From NCBI GenBank assembly GCA_016722655.1, contig JADKIR010000004.1:744001-808000 (forward strand): a stretch of 64,000 nucleotides of DNA. The letters are read 5' to 3'. Every line of letters begins with the position of its first letter. Within the stretch, counting starts at the first letter, position 1. The notes under the pieces were generated by a model, which searched no databases, was not told the DNA's origin, and worked only from the letters and a program-made list of their open reading frames with translations. The DNA comes from Cytophagaceae bacterium (GTDB lineage: Bacteria; Bacteroidota; Bacteroidia; Cytophagales; Spirosomataceae). Shown here one piece after another: positions 50,849 to 60,800 of this stretch. Both the position numbers and the translations under genes were made by a program.

Positions 50849-51544
50849 TTAGTTTTTATGTAAAAAACCTAAAACGTCATCCAGTTTTTCAACTTGCTTA
50901 AATTGTTCATTTTCAATCTCAACATCCACTAGCTCATGTGCCCAGGTGGTATGGTAAGGCACGTGCACTCCCCAGCCACCGAGCTCCAGCACCGGCAGAA
51001 TGTCTGATTTTACCGAATTCCCAATCATCATAAACTCACTTGGTTTGATATCAAGATGTTTAATAAGTTTTTGATAGTCGGCGGTGCGTTTTTCAGACAT
51101 AATTTCGATATGATGAAAATATTCCTCCAACCCCGACTTCCTTAATTTTCGTTCCTGATCCAGCAAGTCACCTTTGGTAGCCACTACTAAGCGGTATTTG
51201 CCTTTCAGGGCTTTCAATGTGTCTTCTACACCCTCGAGCAATTCAATGGGTTTTTCCAGCATTTCTTTGCCCAGCTTGATGGTTTCTTCAACCAGTTTTA
51301 GGCTGCCTTTTGATTCCGTAATGACCGAAATTGTCTCAATCATACTCAGCATAAAAGCCTTGATGCCATAGCCATACAGCTCAAGGTTTTGCATTTCTAT
51401 TTTAAAAAGCTCCTTGGCTGACGAATGCATGGGCAAATAGTCTTCCAATAGTGCACAAAAAAGGTCTTCAACTTCACGGAAATACGGCTCATTGACCCAA
51501 AGCGTATCATCGGCATCAAAAGCAATTACTTTAAGGTTGTTCAT
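50849..51544 (-). CDS. HAD-superfamily hydrolase
   Basis: 231 residues. Motif I FDADDTLWV (nucleophile D10, catalytic D12), motif II VVATKG, motif III K near residue 162 and motif IV FMMIGNSVKSDILPVLELGG are all present. A helical cap lies between. A class I HAD phosphatase acting on a small phosphorylated metabolite; substrate unknown. Confidence 0.9.
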   Translation of the reverse strand: MNNLKVIAFDADDTLWVNEPYFREVEDLFCALLEDYLPMHSSAKELFKIEMQNLELYGYGIKAFMLSMIETISVITESKGSLKLVEETIKLGKEMLEKPIELLEGVEDTLKALKGKYRLVVATKGDLLDQERKLRKSGLEEYFHHIEIMSEKRTADYQKLIKHLDIKPSEFMMIGNSVKSDILPVLELGGWGVHVPYHTTWAHELVDVEIENEQFKQVEKLDDVLGFLHKN

Positions 51545-51660
51545 TTTATAAAACCAAAATTTATATTTCTAAAAAAATTTAAAATTGGCGGATTTAAATG
51601 TTTGATATTTCAAATAAATATATCTTTATACAAAAAAAGGACATTTCAACCTTATAATTA

Positions 51661-52563
51661 ATGAAAAGAAGAGATTTTATTGCAAAAAGTGCTTTCGCAT
51701 TTGCCGGAAGCAGCCTGCTCACTACTGATGTTTTTGCTGCAAAAAAAGCAAAACATTTGGTGGGAGTTCAACTATATTCTGTCAGAGATGACATGAGTAA
51801 AGACCCACTTGGAACTCTGAAAAAAGTTGCTGAAATGGGCTACAAAAACGTAGAACATGCCAATTATGTCAACCAGAAATTTTACGGATGGACTGCAAAA
51901 GAGTTCAGGAAAGTTTTGGATGATTTGGGACTGATAATGCCTTCGGGTCATACCGTTTTTGGCAAAGGGCATTGGGACGAATCGAAAAAAGACTTTACGG
52001 ATGGTTGGAAAAAAACTGTAGAAGATGCGGCGATTTGCGGCCAAAAATATGTGGTTAGCCCCTGGCTTGATATTTCTTATCGCCGGGACTTTGAACAGCT
52101 AAAAGCTTTCATGGATATTTTTAATAAAAACGGAGAACTCTGCAAAGCAAGCGGAATGAAATTTGGCTATCATAACCATGACTTTGAATTCAGTCTGAAA
52201 CTAAGTTCAGTCAAAGTTTATGACATTATGCTACAGAATACAGACCCTAATTTGGTGGCTCAGCAGCTCGACATCGGTAATATGTATGGTGGTGGAGGCC
52301 GTGCAGTTGAACTTTTAAACCAATATCCGGGCAGGTTTGAGTTAATGCACGTGAAAGATGAGATTAAGGCAAATTCCGAAGGAAATACTTATGAAAGTAC
52401 TATACTGGGTGCAGGTGTGATAGGAGTTAAAGAGGTAATTGATTTAGGTAAAAAAATCGGAGGTACCACTCAGTTTATAATTGAGCAGGAATCATATCAA
52501 GGTAAAGCACCCATTGATTGCATAAAAGAAGACCTTAAAATCATGAAAAAATGGAAATATTAA
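51661..52563 (+). CDS. Secreted sugar phosphate isomerase/epimerase (AP endonuclease 2 fold TIM barrel)
   Basis: 300 residues. The N-terminus MKRRDFIAKSAFAFAGSSL has an RRDF motif like a twin-arginine signal, then FAAKKAKHLVGVQLYSVRDDM starts the barrel. Conserved acidic/histidine metal ligands are seen in FGYHNHDFEF, QLDIGNMYGGG, LMHVKDE and FIIEQESYQG. It probably isomerises a keto-sugar in the periplasm. The LacI-type regulator downstream is a natural partner; a terminator separates them. Confidence 0.9.
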   Translation: MKRRDFIAKSAFAFAGSSLLTTDVFAAKKAKHLVGVQLYSVRDDMSKDPLGTLKKVAEMGYKNVEHANYVNQKFYGWTAKEFRKVLDDLGLIMPSGHTVFGKGHWDESKKDFTDGWKKTVEDAAICGQKYVVSPWLDISYRRDFEQLKAFMDIFNKNGELCKASGMKFGYHNHDFEFSLKLSSVKVYDIMLQNTDPNLVAQQLDIGNMYGGGGRAVELLNQYPGRFELMHVKDEIKANSEGNTYESTILGAGVIGVKEVIDLGKKIGGTTQFIIEQESYQGKAPIDCIKEDLKIMKKWKY

Positions 52564-52579
52564 ACTTTTAAAAAACTTG

Positions 52580-52612
52580 AAAATGGCGGTCAATTTTGGT
52601 CGCCATTTTTTT
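52580..52612 (+). terminator. Terminator after the sugar isomerase gene
   Basis: AAAATGGCG (52580-52588) pairs with CGCCATTTT (52601-52609), followed by further T's. Confidence 0.8.
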
Positions 52613-52733
52613 ATTGGAATTTTCCGGCAAAATAATTTTGGATATTTAACTTCAACCGTTTACCTTTATTATTCGTAACTTACTCATGAATAGGTAAATA
52701 TACGCTAGGATTACAAACATTTTTTCTCCCATT

Positions 52734-53768
52734 ATGAAGCCCAAGGCCGCCACTTTAAAAGTCATTGCCGACAAACTAGGTTTGTCGATTTCAACTGTAT
52801 CCCGTGCTCTCAGGGGCATGCCCGAAATCAATACCGAAACCCGCGAGGCGGTTTTGGAATTTTCAAAAAAACTCAATTACAAGTTGCCATCGGTGGCCAA
52901 CGCAGGAGCAGTGGATCAGGCATTTCTGATCGCAGTAATTGTACCTGAGCTCAATTATTTTTTTCAACAAGTAATAAAAGGAATTGAAGAAAATGCATTG
53001 GTTGCCGGGTTTTCGGTAGTCTATGTCATTAGTAATGAATCTTATGGTAGAGAGTTGACACTCGTCAACCGGCTGATTAACCATAAAGTTGACGGATTTT
53101 TGGTATGCAAAACCCAGGAAAGCACTAGCGAAGAACACTTTAAACATATCGTAAAGCTAAACAAACCGCTGATTTTTCTTGATCGAAAAAGTCATAAAGT
53201 ACCCGGAGCTTCTTTTTTGATAAACCATAAATTGGCTGGAAAAAAAGTAGTGGAGCATCTTTTGGAAAAAGGCTATAAGAAAATTTACTTTTTAGGCACC
53301 GAAACTAACTACAATAAAGAGAGTAGCCTTGAGCAGGGAGTTCTGGAAGCTATGGAATCAAATCGAAAAGACGACTATTCAAGGAATTTCGTTTTCGGGG
53401 ATTTTGATCTGGAATCAGCCTACGAAAAAGCCATGGAAATCCTCAATTCCAATGACCGCCCCGATGCCTTTATTGCTTCGAGTGATTCGGCCGCAGCTGG
53501 TATCCTGAAAGCCGTGAGAGACCAGGGGTACAACATTCCCAAAGACATTGGTATTATTGGATATTACGACAAGCCCATATCAAGTGCTTTAACACCGACT
53601 TTAAGTTCGGTGAGCATTCCTGCCACTGAACTTGGAAAACGAGCGGTAAATATGCTCATTGAGCAAGTACATCTTGGGTTTGAAACCAGCGATGCAACCA
53701 TTTTGTTGGAGCCCGAGGTGGTACCTCGTGAATCAACAAATTTACAAAGAAGGTTTTTTGGCCTTTAA
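52734..53768 (+). CDS. LacI-family transcriptional regulator
   Basis: 344 residues. N-terminal LacI HTH (TLKVIADKLGLSISTVSRALRG, residues 7-28) and hinge, then a periplasmic-binding-protein-like effector domain with VDGFLVCKT, LDRKSHKVPGASFLINH and IGIIGYYDKPISSALTPTLSSV. A sugar or sugar-phosphate effector is likely. It lies right after the sugar isomerase gene and is the obvious candidate regulator of it. Confidence 0.9.
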   Translation: MKPKAATLKVIADKLGLSISTVSRALRGMPEINTETREAVLEFSKKLNYKLPSVANAGAVDQAFLIAVIVPELNYFFQQVIKGIEENALVAGFSVVYVISNESYGRELTLVNRLINHKVDGFLVCKTQESTSEEHFKHIVKLNKPLIFLDRKSHKVPGASFLINHKLAGKKVVEHLLEKGYKKIYFLGTETNYNKESSLEQGVLEAMESNRKDDYSRNFVFGDFDLESAYEKAMEILNSNDRPDAFIASSDSAAAGILKAVRDQGYNIPKDIGIIGYYDKPISSALTPTLSSVSIPATELGKRAVNMLIEQVHLGFETSDATILLEPEVVPRESTNLQRRFFGL

Positions 53769-53781
53769 TCTAAGTAATTCA

Positions 53782-55404
53782 TTATTTGTCTTTTGACAAA
53801 GCTGCAATTGTTGCATTTACTTTTTTAGCCTCTTCGGCACTTGCTACAACTATCTGAAGTTCTGCTGCAAAACTCGATTTGCCATTTTCACTTACTTTGA
53901 TAACTTTCTCTTTCCCCTTAGTCTGCAAAGTAATAGCCATGTTTTGGCCATCAACTTCAAAGCTATTTTTGGATGCATCAATATCCTTGATATTAAACTC
54001 AAATGTTTTTTCTATGGTTTTTTTGCCTGAAGCGGTTGTAACCACCAGCTCCCACTTATTTTCTGAGGCACTTAGTTCCTGTGTAATACCACCCAGCTCT
54101 TCATTTCCAAGTGTTTTTACCAACCACTGAAAATTTTCAGGTTTAATACTTTGCTGACATTTTTTTGCAATGCCGGGCAAACTTGCTATGAGCGTGCGGG
54201 CAGATTCCAAGTCCGGAATATAAAAGTCAATTTCCTTTTCAAAGGATTTTTTACTATCGCTTTTTTCTAATGATATAAACTTTTGACCATCAATTGTTTT
54301 TGCCGAAATTACAGGATAGTTTTTGTCAATTTTCATTTTAAAATCGGTTAAATCTCCGAAGTTAAAACTATATTTTTCTTCTTTTGATTTGCCTTTGGTT
54401 TCTATCTCCCTGCTGTATTCACACATACAGTTTTTTTCTATTTTCTGTTCGATTTTATCTTCTCCCAATTCAATAGTAGAGATTTTCGATAAAGCTTCCA
54501 AACCTGGCGACCCCCCGGTTTTCAGCCTGTTTTGAAGCTCTTTTTTTGCCATTGGTAAAAATTTCTTCAAAGTCATGGCCAGAATCTTGGTTTCTTTAGG
54601 CTTAGCAACATAAAACTTCAGGCTGTTGCCATATTCTACCTTACTTTTCAAATTATCAGTTATTTTTATAAAGTCGTCTTTGTCGTTGGTTTGAATTTCC
54701 ACTTCAAAAATACTTCCCTGGGCTTTAGTTTCAACAGCTTTGTCATTGAGGTCACCCCAAGAAAAATCATAGCTCATGTCGGTTTCTTTTTTATTGGCGG
54801 CAAATTTGGAATCCAATTTTACTCTGTCTTTCAGGCTTCCGGCCCTTTGAGTACCTTGTGTAACTTCTATTCCCTGTTCTTCAAAACTAGTGATTGTTCC
54901 TTCTACCATTTTCTGGAGTTCTGAAAAAGAATCCGTTAGTTTTATACTGGATTCAAACTTGCTTTTTGCGGCAGAAATTGCGGCTTTTATGCCTTTTTCG
55001 AACTCTTTGGCATTAGTTACGTCATCAAATCTGAAAATCATTTTGTTGACATATTTTTCAAACTTTTCGGCTTTAGAATATTTAATAGCATCAAAACCTT
55101 CAGCAGTAGCAAGTTCAACAGTTATTAACTTTTTAGAGGCTTCTCTTTGTACCAAAACCGGGCTAAAAAATATCAGATCAAACACGAATTCCTCCTCCGT
55201 GCTTTTTCCTTTGGAGTCAGTATAAGTAAGTCGGAAAATTGCCTCCGTACTATTTTTTTCTGCAGATACCAACTCCTGTCCGAAAATCTCCTTTTCGAGC
55301 TGAACTTCTTTAATGTACTTGTTTAAGTCATTTAAATTCTGAGCATAAGATTGTGATGCAAAAAATAATATGCCTATTATTATTGATAAAAAAAGTCTTT
55401 TCAT
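53782..55404 (-). CDS. Secreted protein of four tandem ~120-residue repeats, uncharacterised
   Basis: 540 residues from the ATG at 55402-55404, giving the clean signal MKRLFLSIIIGILFFASQSYA; an in-frame start eight codons earlier is less likely. The mature part holds four related modules of about 110-130 residues. Each has a strand FxFxxxDx (FVFDLIFFS, YDFSWGDLN, YSFNFGDLT, FEFNIKDID), a second strand region (KKLITVELAT, GSIFEVEIQT, GQKFISLEKS, QNMAITLQTK) and an amphipathic final helix (DVTNAKEFEKGIKAAISAAK, KILAMTLKKFLPMAKKEL, ESARTLIASLPGIAKKCQ, EEAKKVNATIAALSKDK). I know no family for these. Monocistronic between two opposite genes. Confidence 0.75.
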   Translation of the reverse strand: MKRLFLSIIIGILFFASQSYAQNLNDLNKYIKEVQLEKEIFGQELVSAEKNSTEAIFRLTYTDSKGKSTEEEFVFDLIFFSPVLVQREASKKLITVELATAEGFDAIKYSKAEKFEKYVNKMIFRFDDVTNAKEFEKGIKAAISAAKSKFESSIKLTDSFSELQKMVEGTITSFEEQGIEVTQGTQRAGSLKDRVKLDSKFAANKKETDMSYDFSWGDLNDKAVETKAQGSIFEVEIQTNDKDDFIKITDNLKSKVEYGNSLKFYVAKPKETKILAMTLKKFLPMAKKELQNRLKTGGSPGLEALSKISTIELGEDKIEQKIEKNCMCEYSREIETKGKSKEEKYSFNFGDLTDFKMKIDKNYPVISAKTIDGQKFISLEKSDSKKSFEKEIDFYIPDLESARTLIASLPGIAKKCQQSIKPENFQWLVKTLGNEELGGITQELSASENKWELVVTTASGKKTIEKTFEFNIKDIDASKNSFEVDGQNMAITLQTKGKEKVIKVSENGKSSFAAELQIVVASAEEAKKVNATIAALSKDK

Positions 55405-55583
55405 AGATAAAATTAAATTTTGACCCAATGTAAATTTTCAAAACCGTAATTGCTATGATAATAATTAGTTTCTCAAAAAATTTTATTTAAAGGATTTGAT
55501 AAAGGCAAGAGATAATTTTAAAATAGAAAATGAATTTAGAAATTTAAAAAAGTATATTTTTACGCTCAAATAAAATTAAAACT

Positions 55584-57686
55584 ATGAAATCATCAGTTAA
55601 ACTCATAGCATTTGTATTACTACCAATATTAACAATGGCTCAATTAAAATATCCTGAAACCAAAAAAACAGAACAAATCGACAACTACCATGGCACTGAG
55701 GTAAAAGACACTTATCGCTGGTTGGAAGACGATAAGTCGGAAGAAACCGCCTCATGGGTGAAAGCCCAGAACGAGGTCACTTTTGATTACCTTTCCATGA
55801 TTCCCTATCGTAAGCAGATTCAGGATCGCCTCGAAAAAGTTTATAATTATCCCAAATATTCGGCTCCATCAAAAAAGCACGAATGGTTTTATTTTTACAA
55901 AAATGATGGCCTGCAAAATCAGTCGGTTTTGTATCGTCAACAAGGACTCGAAGGCACACCTGAAGTTGTGATGGATGCCAATAAACTATCGCCTGATGGC
56001 ACTACTAGGCTGATGCAGTTTAATATTTCTAAAGATGGAAATTACGCAGCCTATGCCCTTTCAAAAGGCGGCTCTGACTGGATGGAAGTTTTTATTATGG
56101 ATTTGAAAACTTTAAAAACTCTTGACGATAAGCTCGAATGGGTGAAAATTTCGGGCCTTGCCTGGCAGGGGAAAGGTTTTTATTATAGCCGATATCCCAA
56201 GCCTGAAGGCAGTGCTCTTGCGGCCAAAAACGAGAACCATCAGGTGTGGTTTCATACAGTAGGCACTACTCAGGAAAAAGACGAGCTGATGTATCAGGAT
56301 CCGGCTAACGGACAGCGTTTTCATACTTTGAGTACTTCTGAAGATGAGCAGTTTGCGTTTTTGTACGTAAGCGATCGTGGGAAAGGACTTGACGGCAATG
56401 CACTTTTTTATAAATCCAAAGATCAAAAAGAATTTAGCCCGGTTGTTAAGGAAATCACAAATTCTTCTTTTTCTTTTATTGAAAATGTGAATGGGAAATT
56501 CATAGTTCAAACCAACGACAAAGCACCGAACGAAAAGCTACTTTTGTTTGATCCCAAAACCAGTAAATTCTCTGATTTTATTGCTGAAAAACCTGAGCCA
56601 TTGCAAGGTGCTGGCACGGCTGGTGGCAAGCTTTTCCTCAATTATCTGAAAGATGTAACCACGAGAATTTATGTTTATAATCTGAATGGAAAACTTGAAA
56701 ACGAAGTAAAACTACCGGGCCTAGGCACCGCAGGAGGTTTTGGTGGTGAGAAAACCGATAAGTTTGTGTTTTATTCGTTTACTTCTTTTACATTTCCGCC
56801 AACAATTTACCGGTATGACATCGCAACAAAGAAAAGCTCGGTATTCCGTAATCCTGAAGTAGATTTTAAGGCCGATGATTTTGAAACCAAACAAGTTTTT
56901 TATACTTCGAAAGATGGTACAAATGTGCCCATGTTTATTACCTACAAAAAAGGGGTTAAACTCAATGGAAAAAACCCAACTTTGCTATACGGCTATGGTG
57001 GGTTTAATGTGAGTTTGAATCCTGCATTCAGTCCGCTTTTGATTCCTTTTCTTGAGTACGGGGGCGTATATGCTCAAGCCAACCTGCGTGGTGGTTCGGA
57101 ATATGGCGAAAAATGGCATGAACAAGGCATGAAGCTCAAAAAGCAGAATGTTTTTGATGATTTTATAGCTGCCGGCGAATATCTGATTGCCAACAAATAT
57201 TGTGATTCGGAGCATTTAGCTCTTCGTGGAGGCTCCAATGGTGGGCTGCTCGTTGGGGCGGTTATCAATCAAAGGCCCGATTTGGCCAAAGTAGCAATCC
57301 CACAAGTGGGCGTAATGGACATGTTGCGTTTCCACAAATTTACCATCGGTTGGAACTGGATTGCCGACTATGGCTCTGCCGACAATGCCGAAGAATTCAA
57401 AGTGCTTTATGGCTATTCGCCTTTGCACAATATCAAATCAGGTGTAAACTATCCGGCTACTTTGGTAACTACCGCCGACCACGACGACCGTGTAGTGCCA
57501 GCCCACTCGTTTAAATACACCGCCGAGCTGCAAGCCAAAGCTGCCGAAAGCACCAAAAATCCTTTGTTAATACGCATTGATACCAACTCAGGCCACGGTG
57601 CTTCCAACACCAAGAAAAACCTCGAAACCATGGCTGACATCTATGGATTTATCTTTTGGAATATGGGGGTGCGGGAGTTGAGGTAA
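55584..57686 (+). CDS. Prolyl oligopeptidase (S9A)
   Basis: 700 residues with signal peptide MKSSVKLIAFVLLPILTMAQ. A seven-bladed propeller (about 60-430) is followed by the alpha/beta-hydrolase domain: GGxxRGGSEYGEKWHEQG, the nucleophile S551 in LRGGSNGGLL, the acid in ADHDDRVVP and the base H671 in NSGHGAS. It cleaves peptides after proline, probably in the periplasm. All triad residues are intact and the length is normal. Own promoter-like TATTTTTA upstream and a terminator at 57714-57747. Confidence 0.95.
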   Translation: MKSSVKLIAFVLLPILTMAQLKYPETKKTEQIDNYHGTEVKDTYRWLEDDKSEETASWVKAQNEVTFDYLSMIPYRKQIQDRLEKVYNYPKYSAPSKKHEWFYFYKNDGLQNQSVLYRQQGLEGTPEVVMDANKLSPDGTTRLMQFNISKDGNYAAYALSKGGSDWMEVFIMDLKTLKTLDDKLEWVKISGLAWQGKGFYYSRYPKPEGSALAAKNENHQVWFHTVGTTQEKDELMYQDPANGQRFHTLSTSEDEQFAFLYVSDRGKGLDGNALFYKSKDQKEFSPVVKEITNSSFSFIENVNGKFIVQTNDKAPNEKLLLFDPKTSKFSDFIAEKPEPLQGAGTAGGKLFLNYLKDVTTRIYVYNLNGKLENEVKLPGLGTAGGFGGEKTDKFVFYSFTSFTFPPTIYRYDIATKKSSVFRNPEVDFKADDFETKQVFYTSKDGTNVPMFITYKKGVKLNGKNPTLLYGYGGFNVSLNPAFSPLLIPFLEYGGVYAQANLRGGSEYGEKWHEQGMKLKKQNVFDDFIAAGEYLIANKYCDSEHLALRGGSNGGLLVGAVINQRPDLAKVAIPQVGVMDMLRFHKFTIGWNWIADYGSADNAEEFKVLYGYSPLHNIKSGVNYPATLVTTADHDDRVVPAHSFKYTAELQAKAAESTKNPLLIRIDTNSGHGASNTKKNLETMADIYGFIFWNMGVRELR

Positions 57687-57713
57687 AACACTTTTTTTAA
57701 ATAATTGTAAAAG

Positions 57714-57747
57714 CAGTCTCTTTTTTTATGAAATGAAGACTGTTTTT
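57714..57747 (+). terminator. Terminator after the prolyl oligopeptidase gene
   Basis: CAGTCT (57714-57719) pairs with AGACTG (57737-57742) with flanking A and T runs. Confidence 0.65.
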
Positions 57748-57762
57748 GCTTTTTAAAGCATC

Positions 57763-57794
57763 TTTGTGTACCGATATAAATTCTATTATATTTG
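57763..57794 (+). promoter_or_regulatory. Promoter of the WG-repeat gene
   Basis: TTTG (57763-57766), 20 bases, TATATTTG (57787-57794), a perfect -7 box. The in-frame TTG at 57792 lies inside this box, which shows that translation starts at the ATG at 57822. Confidence 0.75.
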
Positions 57795-57821
57795 AATTTA
57801 GTAATTCCAGTAAAATTAAAA

Positions 57822-60800
57822 ATGAAAAAATTCTTTACACTTTTTTTTCTTCTTCCTTTCTTTTTAAATGCACAACAAGTTGCGAAATACTCCAAAATTT
57901 TACCCGAAAATGAGCTTGGCCTTAGAAAAGTGGAGCTTTTTAATGGCAGATATGGGTATATTAATCAAAAAGAAAAGGAGGTAATTCCCCCGGTTTACAT
58001 AAGTATTAGTGATTTTAATAATGGAGTGATTTGGGCTCAAAGTGAGGATCGGAAATTTCATGTTTTGGATTCCAAAAATACCGAGTTGGTGCCTGGTAAT
58101 CTAACATATTGCTACTTTGATGGTTTGAAAAGTGATAATCTGATATTAAATTCCGATAAACTCTATGGTCGTTTTGATACTAAAAAGAAATCAGTCATTA
58201 TTCCAATAGAATTTCAAAGTATTTATAGCCTCAAGGATTCAAAAGAGATAACTTATTTTAGGGCTTATAAAAATCAGTTTTTTGGAGTGTTTGATACTGA
58301 TGGAAAAGAAATTATCCCTTTCAAATACTCAAAATTAGATCAAATTTATGGCTCAGACTTATTAATAGCTCAATCAGGTGAGAATTTTGGTGTAATTAAT
58401 TTGGAAAATAAAACTCTGATCCCTTTTCAGTATAAAGACTTACAAATAATAAACAATGATAATTCAAAAAATCATAAATTTATCGTAAAAAAAGTGACAA
58501 AAAGCGGTGTGGTAAATAATCAAAATGAAATCATAATACCATTCAAATATGATAATTTGTCGTATGTCAATTTGGGGTATATCGCCACTGTAAATTTAAA
58601 AAAAGGTCTAATAAATGCTAGTCAGGAGTGGCTGATCGATCCTATTTATGAAGATTTGTCTGTCAGTTATTTAACTTCTGATGAGTTTTCGGCAAAAATG
58701 CCAACGGGTTGGGGTTGGACCAACTTCGAAAAGAAAACAATAGTGCCATTTGTGTACAATCAACCGGTTGAAGGTTTTGAAAACGGTTATGCCAGAGTGA
58801 TAAAAAACAATAAATATGGACTGGTAGATAGAGATGGGAAGGAAATTATTAAACCCCAGTATGAATATTTAAGATCATTTAATGATGATGGGTTGGCAAT
58901 ATTTCAGATAAATAAAAAATTTGGCTTAATTGACAAAACTAATAAAATAGTAGCTCCTCCAAAATATTCTGATATAGATCAATTAGGTAGATTTGGATTG
59001 AACAAAGTGGCTATAATTGATAAAACAGATGGCTATGGGGCAAGAAAATTTGGAATGATTGACTCAAAAGGGAAAGAAATCATCAAGCCAATTTATCAGA
59101 CAATCGGGTATGTTGATGACAAAGGAAACTTTACCGCAGAGACGTTTGATAACCAGATTATTACATTTAATTATAAAGGAGAAAAAGTTGAGAGTAAGGC
59201 TTACGAAATTATTGAAAATTTAGGAAGCCTGAAGATTGCCAAAAGCAATTTAAAATACGGATTGATAGATGAAAATGAAAAGGTTATTATTCCATTTCAA
59301 TACCTCAATCTGTCCATAATAGATTATGGACATCAGTACTTTAAGTACCTCTCTTTTCAGGATCAATCGGGCAAGTGGGGAATAGTTGGTTATAACGGAG
59401 AAGTAAAACTTCCCGCAATTTACGATGGGGCTTTTAGCTTGGCTGGTATGGGAAAATATCTTATAACCAATAAAAATGGTTTTTTTGGTGTATTAGATCT
59501 CAATTTTAAAGAAAAAATACCGTTTGTATATTCCTATGTTGGAGTCCTTAATGATGAATTTCTTAGAGCCTCTAAAAGTAACAAAACTGGCATTATTGAC
59601 TTACTGGGGAATGAAGTTTTACCTTTAAAGTATGATGAAGTTTATGATTTATATAAAGGTACATTTATGATAAAAATTGGAGAAATGACTGGTTTTTATA
59701 ATTCAAAAACTAAATACACATCTGCAATTGAATTTAAAAATGTTTATAGTATTAACAAAGGTTGGATTGCGTCCAAAGATTCTAAATATGGAGTACTTTC
59801 AATAAAAATGGAGACTGTGATCCCCTTTGAATATGAAAAACTGGAATCGTTAGAAATTCCAAACTTCCTTGTATTTCTCAAAAATCAAAAAAAAGGCATT
59901 TTAGGTATTGAAAATTCGGTTTTGCTTGATGCCAATTATGATGATATAAAATATTTATCTGAGACATTTATTTCTATCGGTATTAATGGTAAATATGGGC
60001 TTTTCAATATAAAAACTAAAAAGAAATGGGATCTGGAGTATGATAAAATCGAAAAAATGTATTTAAACGACAAGGAGGTATTTAAGGTTTCAAAAAATGC
60101 AAAAATAGGCTTGATTGATGCTGATAATAAAGAAGTTGTTGCTAAAATATACGATGAAGTCAGAAGTTATAATTCTCAATACTTTCAGGTCAGATCTGGC
60201 ACAAAATGGGGCTTACTTGATCTCGGTGGTAAAGAAATCTTAAAACCAAAATATTCGCTTATTAGCTCCGTTTCCAACAACAGATGCGTAATTAAAGAAA
60301 ATAGTAAATTTGGAGTGGTTGATTTTTTAGATAAAATAATAATTCAGCCTACTTATGACCAGATTGAGATCACTTCAAACTATAACATTAAATACAAAAA
60401 AGGTTCAAAATGGGGACTCTGTGACCAAAATGGGAAAGTTTTAACAGATCCCAAATATGATGAAATCGGATATTTTTCAAATACAAATCGTGCCAGAATA
60501 AACATGGATGGCAAATTTGGTTTAATAGATCATACCGGAATGGAGCTTATTTCACCAATTTATGAAGACTTACAGGAAGACAATAGCTCAAATATCACAC
60601 GTGTAAAGTCAAATGGTAAATGGGGTATCATAGATAACGCTTGCAGGCAGCCTATTCCCCCTGATTTTGAAGAGATTACCTCTTTCCATCAAGATAGAGC
60701 AAGGTATAAAAAAAACGGAAAGTATGGACTTGTTAATAAATACGGAATTATTCTTACTGATAAACTATATGACAAAATTGACTTTGGTGAATCGGGCTAT

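Noticed and set aside
57792..57821. TTG start for the WG-repeat gene
   Set aside because: The TTG lies inside the -7 promoter box; the ATG at 57822 gives a clean signal peptide.
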